Source: Manihot esculenta
Lineage: Eukaryota > Streptophyta > Magnoliopsida > Malpighiales > Euphorbiaceae
DNA length: 64,000 bases
Assembly (NCBI RefSeq): GCF_001659605.2
Contig: NC_035169.2
Coordinates: 19,220,263-19,284,262 of the forward strand
Direction of reading: 5' to 3'
Part shown: in pieces, positions 1 to 9,526 of the stretch
Layout of the letters: each line of letters starts with the position of its first letter
Position numbering within the stretch: the stretch's first letter is position 1
Made by a program: the position numbers and the translations under genes
Notes under the pieces: model-generated
The model's input: only the letters and a program-made list of their open reading frames with translations
The model's database searches: none
What the model was told of the DNA's origin: nothing

Positions 1-1379
1 GTCCCAAAACGACATACTCCCTTGTGTGGCTTACCACACCTCGCACAAACTGCATTATCCGCACCAGAGCTTGAGCCACTTCCAAATCCCAGACTAGACT
101 TAACCTTGTTCCAGAACTTGTTCTTCTTACCCTTGGGCTTACCCCATCTCTTGCTGCCTGAAGCTGCTGCACTCAGGGTAGAGGGATCTAACCTTCCCCC
201 ACCCGGAGTTTTAGAACCAGAAGATTGTGCCACTGTCTGCTTAACTGTCCCCTGAACGATGGCACTGGCCTCCATTTTTCTGTCCATATCTACTATGGCA
301 TGGAAGCTCTCCCTGTCCACGGACTAAATCAAGGAGGAATACCTGGAATGGAGTTTCATGACATACCTCCTTGACCTCTTCGAATCTGTATCCAGACTCT
401 GTCCAGCAAAAGGCAACAGCTCCAAAAATCTGTCGGTGTACTCCTCTACACTCATTTCATCCGTCTGCCTCAACTGTTCAAACTCTATCATCTTCAGCTC
501 CCTTGAACTATTGGGAAAAGCCCATCCTGCAAACTCGTTTGCAAACTCTTCCCAAGACATGCTGTCCACCCTCGGGTTCACATAATTCTTGAACCACTCC
601 CGTGCCTTCTTGCACTTGAGCGTGAACCCGGCCATCTGAATGGCTCTACTGTCATCAACCCCAATCTCATCTGTGATTACTTTAACCCTTTCAAGATACA
701 CAAATGGGTCATCCCCTTTTTCATACTGAGGAGCACCCAATTTCATGTAGTCAGTCATCTTAACCTTGTTCCCACTGGCTGAGCTAGGTCTAGATTGCTG
801 AACAACTGGGGCTGCTGGTTCTGTAGGTGGTGGAGGTGGTGCAACATTTTCTGAGGTAGGGTTTTCTGGATTTGGATAGTAAGGTGGAGGTGGATACATT
901 GGGTACTGAGAGTATGGTGGGTAGTAAGGTGGGTATGGCATCTGTGTGGGATAAGGGGTAAAGCTAGGGTAATTCGATGTACCTCCCATCGAATACCCGG
1001 GGTGTTGTGAGAAGTGTGGGTAGTGGGGTGGCTGAACAAATCCCGAGGCCTGAGTGCCTCCTTGGGACTCTCCCATACCTTCCCCTTATATGCTAACTCC
1101 CAGACTGCCATCCCTCCTCTGCTCTACATCCATATCATCCCCCATGCCCTCAGACATTCCTCCCTGAACTGTTCCTCTGACTGATCTGCTTCTGCCCAGA
1201 TCCAAAGACCTTCTAGGGTCTCTTGCTGCTCTTTCTCGGTTAGACCTACTAGACATTGCCCTAGGCAATGCTGGAGGACGGGCGCTCATGCCCTCATCCT
1301 CAGGTGGTACTCTAGTCAATCTTGCTGATCGACGAGTTCCTCTCATCCTGTTTTCTGAAAAACAGTACATAACAAGCAA
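1..1379 (-). pseudogene. Gag (N-terminal part of Gag-Pol), interrupted, element D
   Basis: Gag forms the retrotransposon particle and binds genomic RNA. Reading on the minus strand from 1379, the protein starts with the family signature [11 protein letters not shown]. It then has a basic Ser/Arg stretch, a Pro/Tyr-rich segment (many PYPP-type repeats, about 990-850) and the Gag core with [13 protein letters not shown] (about 640-580). The first Cys of a zinc-knuckle region, CARCGKPHKGVC, lies near the left edge. Two in-frame stops break it: TAA near 1090 between the leader peptide and MGESQGG, and TAG at 324-326 where element H has CAG (Gln). No frameshift was seen. The rest of pol is beyond the window. 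Confidence 0.88.
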
Positions 1380-1563
1380 ACATTAGCATCATATGGTTCA
1401 CGTGGGCACACATGAACCCTCATCACACATCACATATCATAGCATATCATCAAACAAGACAGGACTCCACATCCTATCCTAGTGGACATGATCTTTCCTA
1501 CTGTGCTTGACCTTCTATAACCTCTATGAGCCCGACACTCTAGGTCCGACCATATGAACCTAG

Positions 1564-1576
1564 GGCTCTGATACCA
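1564..1576 (-). other. Primer binding site, element D
   Basis: GGCTCTGATACCA on the plus strand, i.e. TGGTATCAGAGCC on the element strand. It is complementary to the 3' end of plant initiator tRNA-Met and lies 3 bases inside the LTR. Confidence 0.93.
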
Positions 1577-2305
1577 CTCTGTAACGACCCGAAAATCGGA
1601 CCGCTACCGGCGCTAGGATCCAGATTGGCTTAAGGCCGCCGGGACCCGTAGCAAGCCTGACATGAAACCTGTAAACCTGAATAATCCCATACATGATCAA
1701 CAATATGCATAAAAATTAAAATTTTTCTTTCCATACACATCAACCAAACTCAACCTGTGCATATACATTATCATAACATTGATCCCTCTGTGGGATCTCA
1801 TCAGTGCCCCCAATGGGTGACATAACCTGTGCTGAGTTGGTTTGCATAAACAACATAAAATATCCAAGATCATGTATTAAAAGGGATACCAACATTCTAT
1901 GGTCAAGCACACCTCTAATATCCATAAACATCATTACTTACCATTGCCCCAGGGCCTCCTCTGGGCTCCTGGTCTTCGAGTCCCATAACCGTGCCAGGCC
2001 GTAGAATGGGGTCCTGGTCTTTCCTTACTCTGTGCCAGGCCGTAGAATGGGGTCCTGGTCTTCCTATCATGGACTAATTGGGTCATCCAACATTCACCCA
2101 CATCAACAACAATCGATGCAATGCGGCATATTCGTGAAAACTAATGCAATCATCCTATTGCATAATCATGATGCATGAAACATGATAAAACATTTAATTT
2201 CTTAATTTAAAAGATTAAGTTTAGTTCCACTCACCTCTGGCTGACTCTGACAACACCGAAGCAGCTGGACTCACTGCTGGGGTCCTCGGTTCCTCGGGTC
2301 CGAAC

Positions 2306-2968
2306 CTACACAGGTGGACTCAAATGAGGGACCAAACATACCTGAGCATAACTATAAACTACTCCCCAAAAACCCCCCTAAAACATCATGAAACAACCAT
2401 AGAAAAACATGCAAAGGAGGCCTGGACAGGGCACTTTCGGCGGCAGGTTCGGCGGCCGAAAGTCCCTCCAGAGCCGAAAGTCAGGCAGGTTCGGCGGCAC
2501 CTTCGGCGGCCGAAACTCCCAGACAGAGACGAAACTCATGCATGTTCGGCGGCACTTTTGGCGGCCGAAACTGCCAGACAGAGACGAAAGTCTCCTTTCG
2601 GGGGCAAGCTTCGGCAGCCGAAAGGCTGCTTCCCCAGCCATGTTCGGCGGCCGAAAGTCCTTCGGCTGCCGAACCTGGTTTCTGCCAAAGGGCAGAAACT
2701 TGGCTCCCTTTGCACATTTCGCCTCCAAACTTATAAAACATGCATCAAACCTATTCTACCACACACAAACACAAGCATACATGTTCCTAGGGGCCTCAAA
2801 CCAACATAAACCCCATCTACAACACATCAAGTAACTCACATTGTTCATGAACATACATTTATACCCATAAACTCCAAAAACATAACCATAACCTAAACAT
2901 GCATTCTAACCCATAGATCTAGTTAAAACTTACTTAAAACATGCAATGAGCTTAAGATCGGCTCTTAC
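2306..2968 (-). other. LTR intron (retained), element D
   Basis: On the element strand the donor is TCAAGAG/GTAAGAG and the acceptor is CCTGTGTAG/GTTCGG. Homologous donor and acceptor flank the extra segment in F, and element H has the two flanks joined with nothing between them. The intron holds the second palindrome cluster. It is inferred to be spliced; no RNA data are available here. Confidence 0.75.
2430..2690. repeat. Palindrome cluster inside D's LTR intron
   Basis: Perfect TTCGGCGGCCGAA copies are at 2448-2460, 2502-2514 and 2643-2655, with several one-base variants between them. They are joined by linkers such as AGAGACGAAAGTC, the complement of the GACTTTCGTCTCT linker of other elements. 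The spurious ORFs here (RRPK, SAAE, FGGR wording) are translations of this repeat. Confidence 0.9.
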
Positions 2969-3525
2969 CTCTTGAAGATCGAGAGAGAGACGACCAAAAA
3001 CTCGAAGGTGGGGGAGAGTGGATTCTTGGACCTCCAAGCTCCAAAACTTTGCTTAAAAGCTCAAATCTTCAAAACAAAGTTAAAACAAATGAAAATCTTG
3101 AAAAATCTAGAGGAAAAACATCAAAAATGGGTGGGGGACGGTGGAGAGCTCACCTTGGCCGAAAATGGGGAAAAAGCTCGCCCGTTTTCGGCTAAGGGAC
3201 CCTTTTATAGTGGCTGGCCAGACCACGTTCGGGGGCCGAATGTGCCAACACATGCATGCCATGTTCGGCGGCCGAACTTGGACTTCCCTCACTTATGCTT
3301 TCGGGGGCCTAAAGCACACCCGCAACGCATGCATGTTCGGCGGCCAAACCTGAGTTTTCCTCCAATGCTATTTTCATGCAAAAACTCATTTTCTTTCATG
3401 CTTAAAACATAAAACACATTAATACATTTTATAAAAACATGGTTTTACCCTACTAGAGGCTTCCGACATCCGAGATTCCACCGGACGGTAGGAATTCCGA
3501 TACCGGAGTCTAGCCGGGTATTACA

Positions 3526-3927
3526 GAGAATGTGGCCTCACCTCTGTCTATGACCTGGAGGCAACACTTGTCCATTTCACCGACTGGAGGCAACACTTGT
3601 CCATTTCACCGACTGGAGGCGCTGATATAGAGGGTTGACCGCTTCAGCTTCGGCAGCCGAATCGCATGCAAAACCATGCAATCGTTCGGCGGCCGAACAT
3701 GAACTTCGGGGGCCGAATCTCAAGCACTTTCGGCGGCCGAACTTTACCTTCGGCGGCCGAACCTGGCAATTCTCCCCATAGTCTTTTCTCTTCACAACTT
3801 ATCCTATCTCATTCAAAACCTTTAAAATACTTAAAAACATTTTCTCTTCCCCTTCTAGAAAACTCCGACATCCTTGAACTCCACCAGACGGTAAGAATTC
3901 TGATGCCTAATCTAGCCGGGTATTACA
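3526..3927 (-). repeat. Fragment of B's 3' LTR, with polypurine tract next to it
   Basis: Matches B's 5' LTR at about 27392-27766, including the shared stretch GTGGCCTCACCTCTGTC. It contains a 34-base direct duplication (the CAACACTTGTCCATTTCACC segment appears twice near 3562-3612) that is absent in the other copy. It ends GGGTATTACA at 3927. A pyrimidine tract at 3928-3941 (polypurine on the element strand) and an inverted repeat AACATTCG...CGAATGTT (about 3945-3964) follow, as in the other gypsy elements. Confidence 0.85.
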
Positions 3928-4139
3928 TTCTTCCCCCCTTTAAAAACATTCGTCCTCGAATGTTAAAACAACAAACAAACAAATAAGCAATCAAATCCTC
4001 AACCTACTCCTGAACTCCACAGCTTCCGCTGCGCATTCTGATCCTTATCTTTTTTCTCTTTATTGTTCCTCATCTGATCTCTCGTTCTAACTTTTCCTTT
4101 AAAATTCTCAATAAGTCGTATCCAAATCTCTGATCATAT

Positions 4140-5954
4140 GAAAACCACAATCAGCTCTTACTAGAACAGCTAGTAGATCATCAATCCTAACTAGGAATAC
4201 CTGGTAACTGTTTCCAGTCACAACAAAAACTCAAGGATCCATCCTTCGTTTCCCACAACAAGACTGGAAATATTCCAGAGTGAGGTACTAGGTCGGATAA
4301 AACCCTTATCTACCAAACCTTTTTACTACTCAAACTAGTCTCTCACCTCTGCAGGTGCCATCCTGTAAGGGAAGGAAGAAATGGTTCCGCGTCTAGATAC
4401 CATTTTCATTCCAAACTCTAACTCCCTAACAGATGGTAAACCTGACAGTTCGCCTGGGAAACACATCTAATAACAGGCACTGAGGCTGATTCCCTGACCT
4501 GACTGGTAAACGTGCTCCCAAGAGCTAGAACCCTCTGACAACCTTTCCTGAGTAACTGTGAGCCTGTGGGGCTGACACTAGCTTCTAGGCATCACCTATA
4601 CTTTGTCCTTTCGAAGGACTGCCTCTGATCCATCTTGCCCTCTAAACTCTCCTACCTTGTCTCTGCGGACACAGGTAGTACGATGAGTCGCTAGCCAATC
4701 CGCCCTAGAATGACATCAAACAGTCAACTCTAGAACCATAAGGTCAGCTGGATCGCATCTACTCACCATAAACTCTAAACTGATCGGACAGACTGACTCT
4801 GCCTCAGATGGATCATACTCGAGTCCACTCACCCAAGAAAAACACTCGAAGCCCATAAGTCATCAACTCATCAACTCCCTCTATTAATGGCTCACAAACA
4901 ACAAGGAAAGCGAAACACTAGGGTCCAAAACAAACAGCATACACATCCGAACACTCTCAAGTGCACACACCCAATGTTACCGTATTCGATGTGTTAGCCT
5001 CCTACTGAGTCAGGGTGAAGATCCAAGCTAAAGCTAATGGAACTTCCCTCAGGAATCTTCTAAGAAAAGGCTGACCCTTTTTCTCTACCTCAACTACCAC
5101 CCAATCCCAGACTGACTCGAGCTCACTCTTACATTTTCTTTTTCCTCTTATTCTGCTCTATCTTACTTATTTTTACTCTTTTGTTTCTTGAGGCTATACT
5201 ACGAGAGGAGAAATCACTCTCACTCTACCTGGACTTATAAAACTCAAGGCCACAACATCTCATAGCAACTCACTCTCTAGCTTTTCTCTGTATCTCTATG
5301 TCTTACGTTCTTTACTATTCTCACACTAACTAACATCCTACTAGTGTCCACAAACACATACACATCAGAACATTCAAAAGTGAGCATACCTGGCATCCCT
5401 GTATCTGATGTGTCAGCCTCTTTCCCTTGTCTATTGGCCTGAGCCATTCTACCTGCAAAAGTCCGCTGGGACTGAACCATCCAAGGCATCGTACTACACT
5501 CACGAATTACATGACCCTCCTGACCACACCCTAAACATGCTGTTGGTCCCACAAGACAAACTCCCTTATGCAGTCTTCCACACCTCAAACATTTTGCTCT
5601 ATCTATACCAGAACTCGAACCAGCACCACCACCCAGACTAGGTTCTACCCTATTCCAGAACTCTCTCTTCTTTGACCCTTTAAGGCCTCTGACTTTTTTC
5701 TTTTTAGCTCTCCCCCACTCTTTGCCTCTTGTGGCGGCTGTACTCCAGGTGGAGGGATCATTTTCTCCTAAACCTGAAATCTGAGAATCCTTAGTCTGAG
5801 CTTCATCTAAACACTCGTCATCCATATTCACCTGTAGACCTACATCCCTTCTTTGCACATCTCTTTCTATCTCTCTCCTATTTCCCGATACTCTTCCTAG
5901 TTCCATTCCTTCTCTATTTTCATCACAAGACCTTTCAGACGGATCTGATTCCAC
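4140..5954 (-). pseudogene. Gag-protease-RT remnants, element B
   Basis: The best-preserved part (5954-5277) reads as a Gag C-terminus. It has a Lys-rich stretch, CLRCGRLHKGVC, the zinc knuckle CLGCGQEGHVIREC, then ECSDVYVFVDTS at the start of the aspartic protease, where related elements have the DPGAS active site. From about 5030 to 4860 a second, decayed copy of the same protease N-terminal segment occurs. Then come protease/linker remnants and, at about 4330-4170, RT remnants (template for LVDKGFIRP and LFDQL). No long frame survives past 5277. This is a dead element with internal duplication and large deletion. Confidence 0.78.
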
Positions 5955-6274
5955 AAATTAACTCGCACCACTCATCTTAGCTCTTCTGAAAAGCAACACA
6001 CAAGAGAAAAACATTAGCAAACATAGAGTTCATATGAAAAACACATGAACGTACAATATATACATGCATCCATAGCATAATATTAATGCACATGCATATC
6101 TTCATGGCATTTCACGTCAGCATGCAAAACAAACTCAACACCCTAGCCTAGTGGACATGCTTTTACTTATTGTGCTTTGCCTTCCTATGACCTTCTAACC
6201 CAACCTCTTTCCGATGTGGGATCTCGCTAATCCTTGAACAAAAATGTTCACACACCGTACTTAGGAGGCCCTAT

Positions 6275-6286
6275 GCTCTGATACCA
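6275..6286 (-). other. Primer binding site, element B
   Basis: GCTCTGATACCA on the plus strand, matching initiator tRNA-Met, directly before B's 5' LTR. Confidence 0.8.
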
Positions 6287-6288
6287 TC

Positions 6289-7198
6289 TATAACAGCCCA
6301 GAAATCGGTACCTCTCTGTAACGGCCCAAACTGCTCGGTGTTAGGATCCAGATCGGTTTAAGGCCGCCAGAACCCGTAGCAAGCCTAACCTGAACTCCAA
6401 ATAGCTAACAAAATCCCATACATGATCCGACCTAAACAGGCAACTGGAAAACTTTTCTTTAAAAACGACCAGACTTAACCTTAAAACACTCAGATGTATT
6501 AATCTGAAATAGCCCCCAGGGCTTACACCAGTAACTCTGTCCGTAGAGTCACGGGAATCAAACCCGGTCTTCCCTTACGGTCTGATCTTGGGTCAAGGGA
6601 ATCAAACCCTGTCTTCCCTCACAGTTATATTTTCACTGGAGTTTTCAAAACACAACATCTATTAAGCCTGGTTTGACTCATTTCTCATCAAGAAACATAA
6701 AACAGGATACATGCATACACCAGGGATTAAGCAAACACTAGGCAAAGCACATACTAAACCATAAACATACTCATTTACTAGCTATTACATCTTTTACATA
6801 TGTCTCTTTCATTTATATCATGTCCACAGTATGCTAGTATACAAGCAATACGGGAGCCAACACTCTGCTGCTTCTGACTTCCCAGCTAACTCTGAACCTG
6901 CAAAACTGGGGTTAAGGGAAAAAGATGAGCTTCTAAAGCCCAGTGAGTAGAAACACTGAAAACAGTTCATTAATTACACACTTTCATGAAATGCATCACA
7001 ACACAAACATTCCACGTCTCGGATTAGACATGACCTCAAAACTCCCTCTGTCGGCACTCGATTCCCGAAGGAACTCACACAGGATTTTCACTACCATGAC
7101 AGATCGTGGGCTATTGAAGTCGCCTTGGTCCAATCCCCACTAACAGTAAATAATGCAATGCACCATAGTCATGATTCTAATGCAATCACCCTAATACA
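6289..7198 (-). repeat. B 5' LTR, part 1
   Basis: Starts at the decayed end TATAACAGCCC (TG changed to TA) and contains the GGCTTAAGGCCGCC-like motif common to all LTR ends here. Two hairpin repeats are at about 6548-6569 and 6592-6613; their stems read CGGG/CCCG in one copy and AGGG/CCCT in the other. Element A is inserted after 7198; the target bases ATACA are 7194-7198. Confidence 0.8.
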
Positions 7199-7743
7199 TG
7201 TAATACCCGGCATGTTCAGACATCAGAATTCCTATCGTTCGGTGGAATCGAGGATGTCAGAGCATCCCTGAAGGGAGAGTGGAGGTTTTCTAAAATGTTT
7301 TTTAGATGTTTTAAGCTTTTGTTTTAGCAAAGGAATAAGTTTTGAAGAAACAAGGCTAAGGAAAGTTTTGCCACTTTCGGCCCCCTAAAGTGTAAGTTCG
7401 GCCGCCTAAAGTAGCTCATGTTCGGCCCCCTAAACTCAATGTTCGGCCCCCGAACGTGATGAGGTGTTACATGTAGCTTTGGCCACCGAACGTGAAGCGG
7501 TGGTTCACCTTTTTTAAGTGGATATGGCCGACTATGGAGGTGCTTAAGCTCTCCTTTGGGTCAGGAACAAGCACATGTTTCCCCTTGGTGATTTTCTTGA
7601 GTGTCTAATCAAATCTTTCAAAGAAAAATAAGTTTATGGTGAGTTTTAACTAGTTTTGAGAAGTTGTGGAGTTTGAGAACTTGTGAAGCTTGAATCTTCA
7701 TTTCTTCAAGTTTGGGGTCACGCCAGCCTTTGTTCTTCAAAGG

Positions 7744-8254
7744 GTAAGAGTGAATCCTTTGTTTTTATCATGTTTTAAATGAGTTTGATGATGGGAAAGG
7801 GGAGTTGTGCTTGAGTATGCATAAGTTGTCCATATTAGGGTGTATGGATCCTATGCTTTGTGTATGGTTGTTGTGTGTTGTTTGTTGGAGTTTAATTTAT
7901 TTGAAGCTCCTTTATGCTTATTGAAGTGTTTATGCATGTTTTAGAAGGGTTAAATGCATGTGTTGAGGTCTGAGCAGGTGATGGAGGGATTGGCAGGCGT
8001 CCTTGTGCACGAAACTGAGTTCTGGATGAACTCAGGTTCGGCCCCCGAAAGTCCAAGTTAGGCCGCCGAACATGCCTGACTTTCGTCTCTGGAAGGGACA
8101 TTCGGCCGCCGAAGGTGCCCCCGAAAGTGCCCTGTCCAGCCTTCCTTTGCATGTTTTCTATGTTTGGTCTAAGGTGTTTTAAGGGGTTTTAAGGGGAGAT
8201 GTTTAGCGGTATGTCCGAGTATGTTTGGTCCCTCATTTGAGTCTATCTGTGTAG
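7744..8254 (+). other. Candidate LTR intron, element A
   Basis: The donor CAAAGG/GTAAGAG and acceptor CTGTGTAG/GCACAG sit at the places homologous to the intron that H has lost. It is 511 bp here, and the same 511 bp in the 3' LTR (15099-15609). It includes the palindrome cluster with the linker GACTTTCGTCTCTGG. Confidence 0.65.
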
Positions 8255-8520
8255 GCACAGAGCAGAGGAACCAGAGAGAGCAGCAGTGAGTACTGCTCCA
8301 GAGTTTTCAAAGCCTGCAGAGTCAGTCAGTCCAGATAGCCAGAGGTGAGTGGAACTAAACTTAATGCTTTTTGAATTGATCAAAGACATGTTTTAGCATA
8401 TCTCATGCATCATGATTATGCCATAAGTTGATTGCATTAGTATCCACGAATATGTTGCATTGCATTGTTATTTGTTGATGTGGGTAAATGCTGAATGATC
8501 CCATAGTCACAGACAGGAAG

Positions 8521-8707
8521 ACCAGGAGCCTTTGACTACGCCCTGGCAAGTATAGCAAAGACCAGGAGCCTTTGACTACGCCCTGGCAGGTATATAGTAA
8601 AGTCCAGGAGCCTTTGACTACGCCCTGGCAATGGTAAGTACAATGGTGTTATATACACATATACATATATGACAGGAAGTCCAGGAGCCTTTGACTACGC
8701 CCTGGCA
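8521..8707 (+). repeat. Four-copy hairpin repeat in A's LTR
   Basis: Copies at 8521-8548, 8561-8588, about 8603-8630 and 8680-8707. Each is CCAGG-A-GC, a 10-base loop CTTTGACTAC, then GC-CCTGG followed by CA. This forms a 7-bp stem with one bulged A. The copies are separated by variable spacers such as GTATAGCAAAG. The same array recurs at 15876-16062 in the 3' LTR. Confidence 0.9.
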
Positions 8708-9103
8708 CAGAGTTACTGGGACTATGTGGTGACAGGTTTACTCTTGATGTGAAATGTTTGTGTTATGACGCATTCCATGAGAGCATCTGTTAATGAATTG
8801 TTTTACTGTTCTACTCACTGGGCTATAGAGCTCATCCCACTCCCTTAACCCCAGTTTTGCAGGTTCAGTATACCGTGTACAGGGACAGTCCAGCAGGGTT
8901 CAGAGAAAGAATAAAGAGAAATGTAATAGTCTAGAGTGGACATGTACTGTTAAAGAGATGTAATAGTTATATATGTGCTTGACTTAGTAGTTGTAAATCT
9001 ATTGTGTTGTACATGATCGGTATATGTATATGTTTTACTGTATGTGGACTACCAGGCTTAACAGGTATGAATGAACCCATCTAGAGCAAGCTCTAGTCAG
9101 GGG

Positions 9104-9159
9104 TACAGAGTACAGAGTACAGAGTACAGAGTACAGAGTACAGAGTACAGAGTACAGAG
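9104..9159 (+). repeat. TACAGAG minisatellite, 8 units (A 5' LTR)
   Basis: Eight head-to-tail 7-bp units. The 3' LTR of the same element has twelve (16459-16542), so the array has changed length since insertion. Confidence 0.95.
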
Positions 9160-9342
9160 ATAGTGCATGCACAGGTTAAGCCTTGGGCCAGAAAAGAGTT
9201 TTCATTTTCACAAAAAATGTATGATCATGTATGAGATTTACAGGTACACAGAGAGTATAGCAGGCTTGCTACGGGTTCTGGCGGCCTTAAGCCGACCTGA
9301 ATCCTAGCGCCGGTGACGGTCCATTTTGGGGTCGTTACAGAT

Positions 9343-9355
9343 TGGTATCAGAGCC
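9343..9355 (+). other. Primer binding site, element A
   Basis: TGGTATCAGAGCC, initiator tRNA-Met type, 3 bases after the LTR. Confidence 0.96.
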
Positions 9356-9526
9356 CTAGGTTCACATGATCGGACCTATAGCGCTAGTGTTGGGCTCATA
9401 GAGGGTGGTCAAGCACAATAGGAAATCATGTCCACTAGGATAGGGTGTTGCGTCCTATCTGTTTCATGTCATAAGTTATGCATGTGCTGTATTGATATGT
9501 GATGTTTATGTGCTAAGTGTTATGTT

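Larger units (their letters stand above)
1..3525 (-). mobile_element. Element D: Ty3/gypsy (Tekay-like) retrotransposon, cut by left window edge
   Basis: Minus-strand element of which only the 5' LTR, primer binding site, leader and the first part of gag are in the window. The order on the minus strand is LTR (3525-1580), PBS (1576-1564), then gag from 1379 towards position 1. The LTR ends with the usual TG...CA. The element is inserted in the 3' LTR of element B: sequence after 3525 matches B-type LTR seen again near 27392. The right-hand TSD would be GAGAA at 3526-3530; the left copy is outside the window. The Gag wording and LTR ends group D with F and H (family 2). Confidence 0.9.
1580..3525 (-). 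repeat. 5' LTR of element D (1946 bp)
   Basis: Begins TGTAACGACCC and ends GGGTATTACA on the plus strand. On the element strand the order is: short U3 with palindromes TTCGGCNGCCGAA (about 3350-3228), the motif TGGCCAGCCAC next to the TATA box (CTTTTATA at 3212-3219), first exon-like leader, GT-AG intron (2968-2306), a second exon-like piece, a GTGAGT donor-like site, then three hairpin repeats (plus-strand spans about 1945-1973, 1992-2019, 2033-2060). The transcribed part is therefore most of the LTR. Confidence 0.92.
7199..9339 (+). repeat. 5' LTR of A (2141 bp)
   Basis: TGTAATACCCGG...GGGTCGTTACA. It contains degenerate palindromes GTTCGGCCGCC/CCCCGAAC in U3 (about 7376-7490), a weak TATA region (TTTTTTAAG, about 7510), an intron-like segment 7744-8254 with a second palindrome cluster (about 8036-8130), a GTGAGT donor-like site (AGAG/GTGAGT near 8346), four hairpin repeats (8521-8707), an acceptor-like TTTTGCAG/GTTCAG (near 8860) and a TACAGAG array (9104-9159). 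Confidence 0.96.

Noticed and set aside
2324..2834. Open frames with RRPK, SAAE, FGGR or RPPKVPPKV wording (also near 8000, 15300, 17100, 18700, 26100, 36500, 38500, 41100, 48600)
   Set aside because: They are translations of the palindrome and linker repeats in LTRs, occur on both strands, and have no start context or domain.
6548..6613. GGTTTGATTCCC resembling a tRNA T-arm or Pol III B box in B's LTR
   Set aside because: It is one of the LTR hairpin repeats; no A box, no cloverleaf and no acceptor stem.
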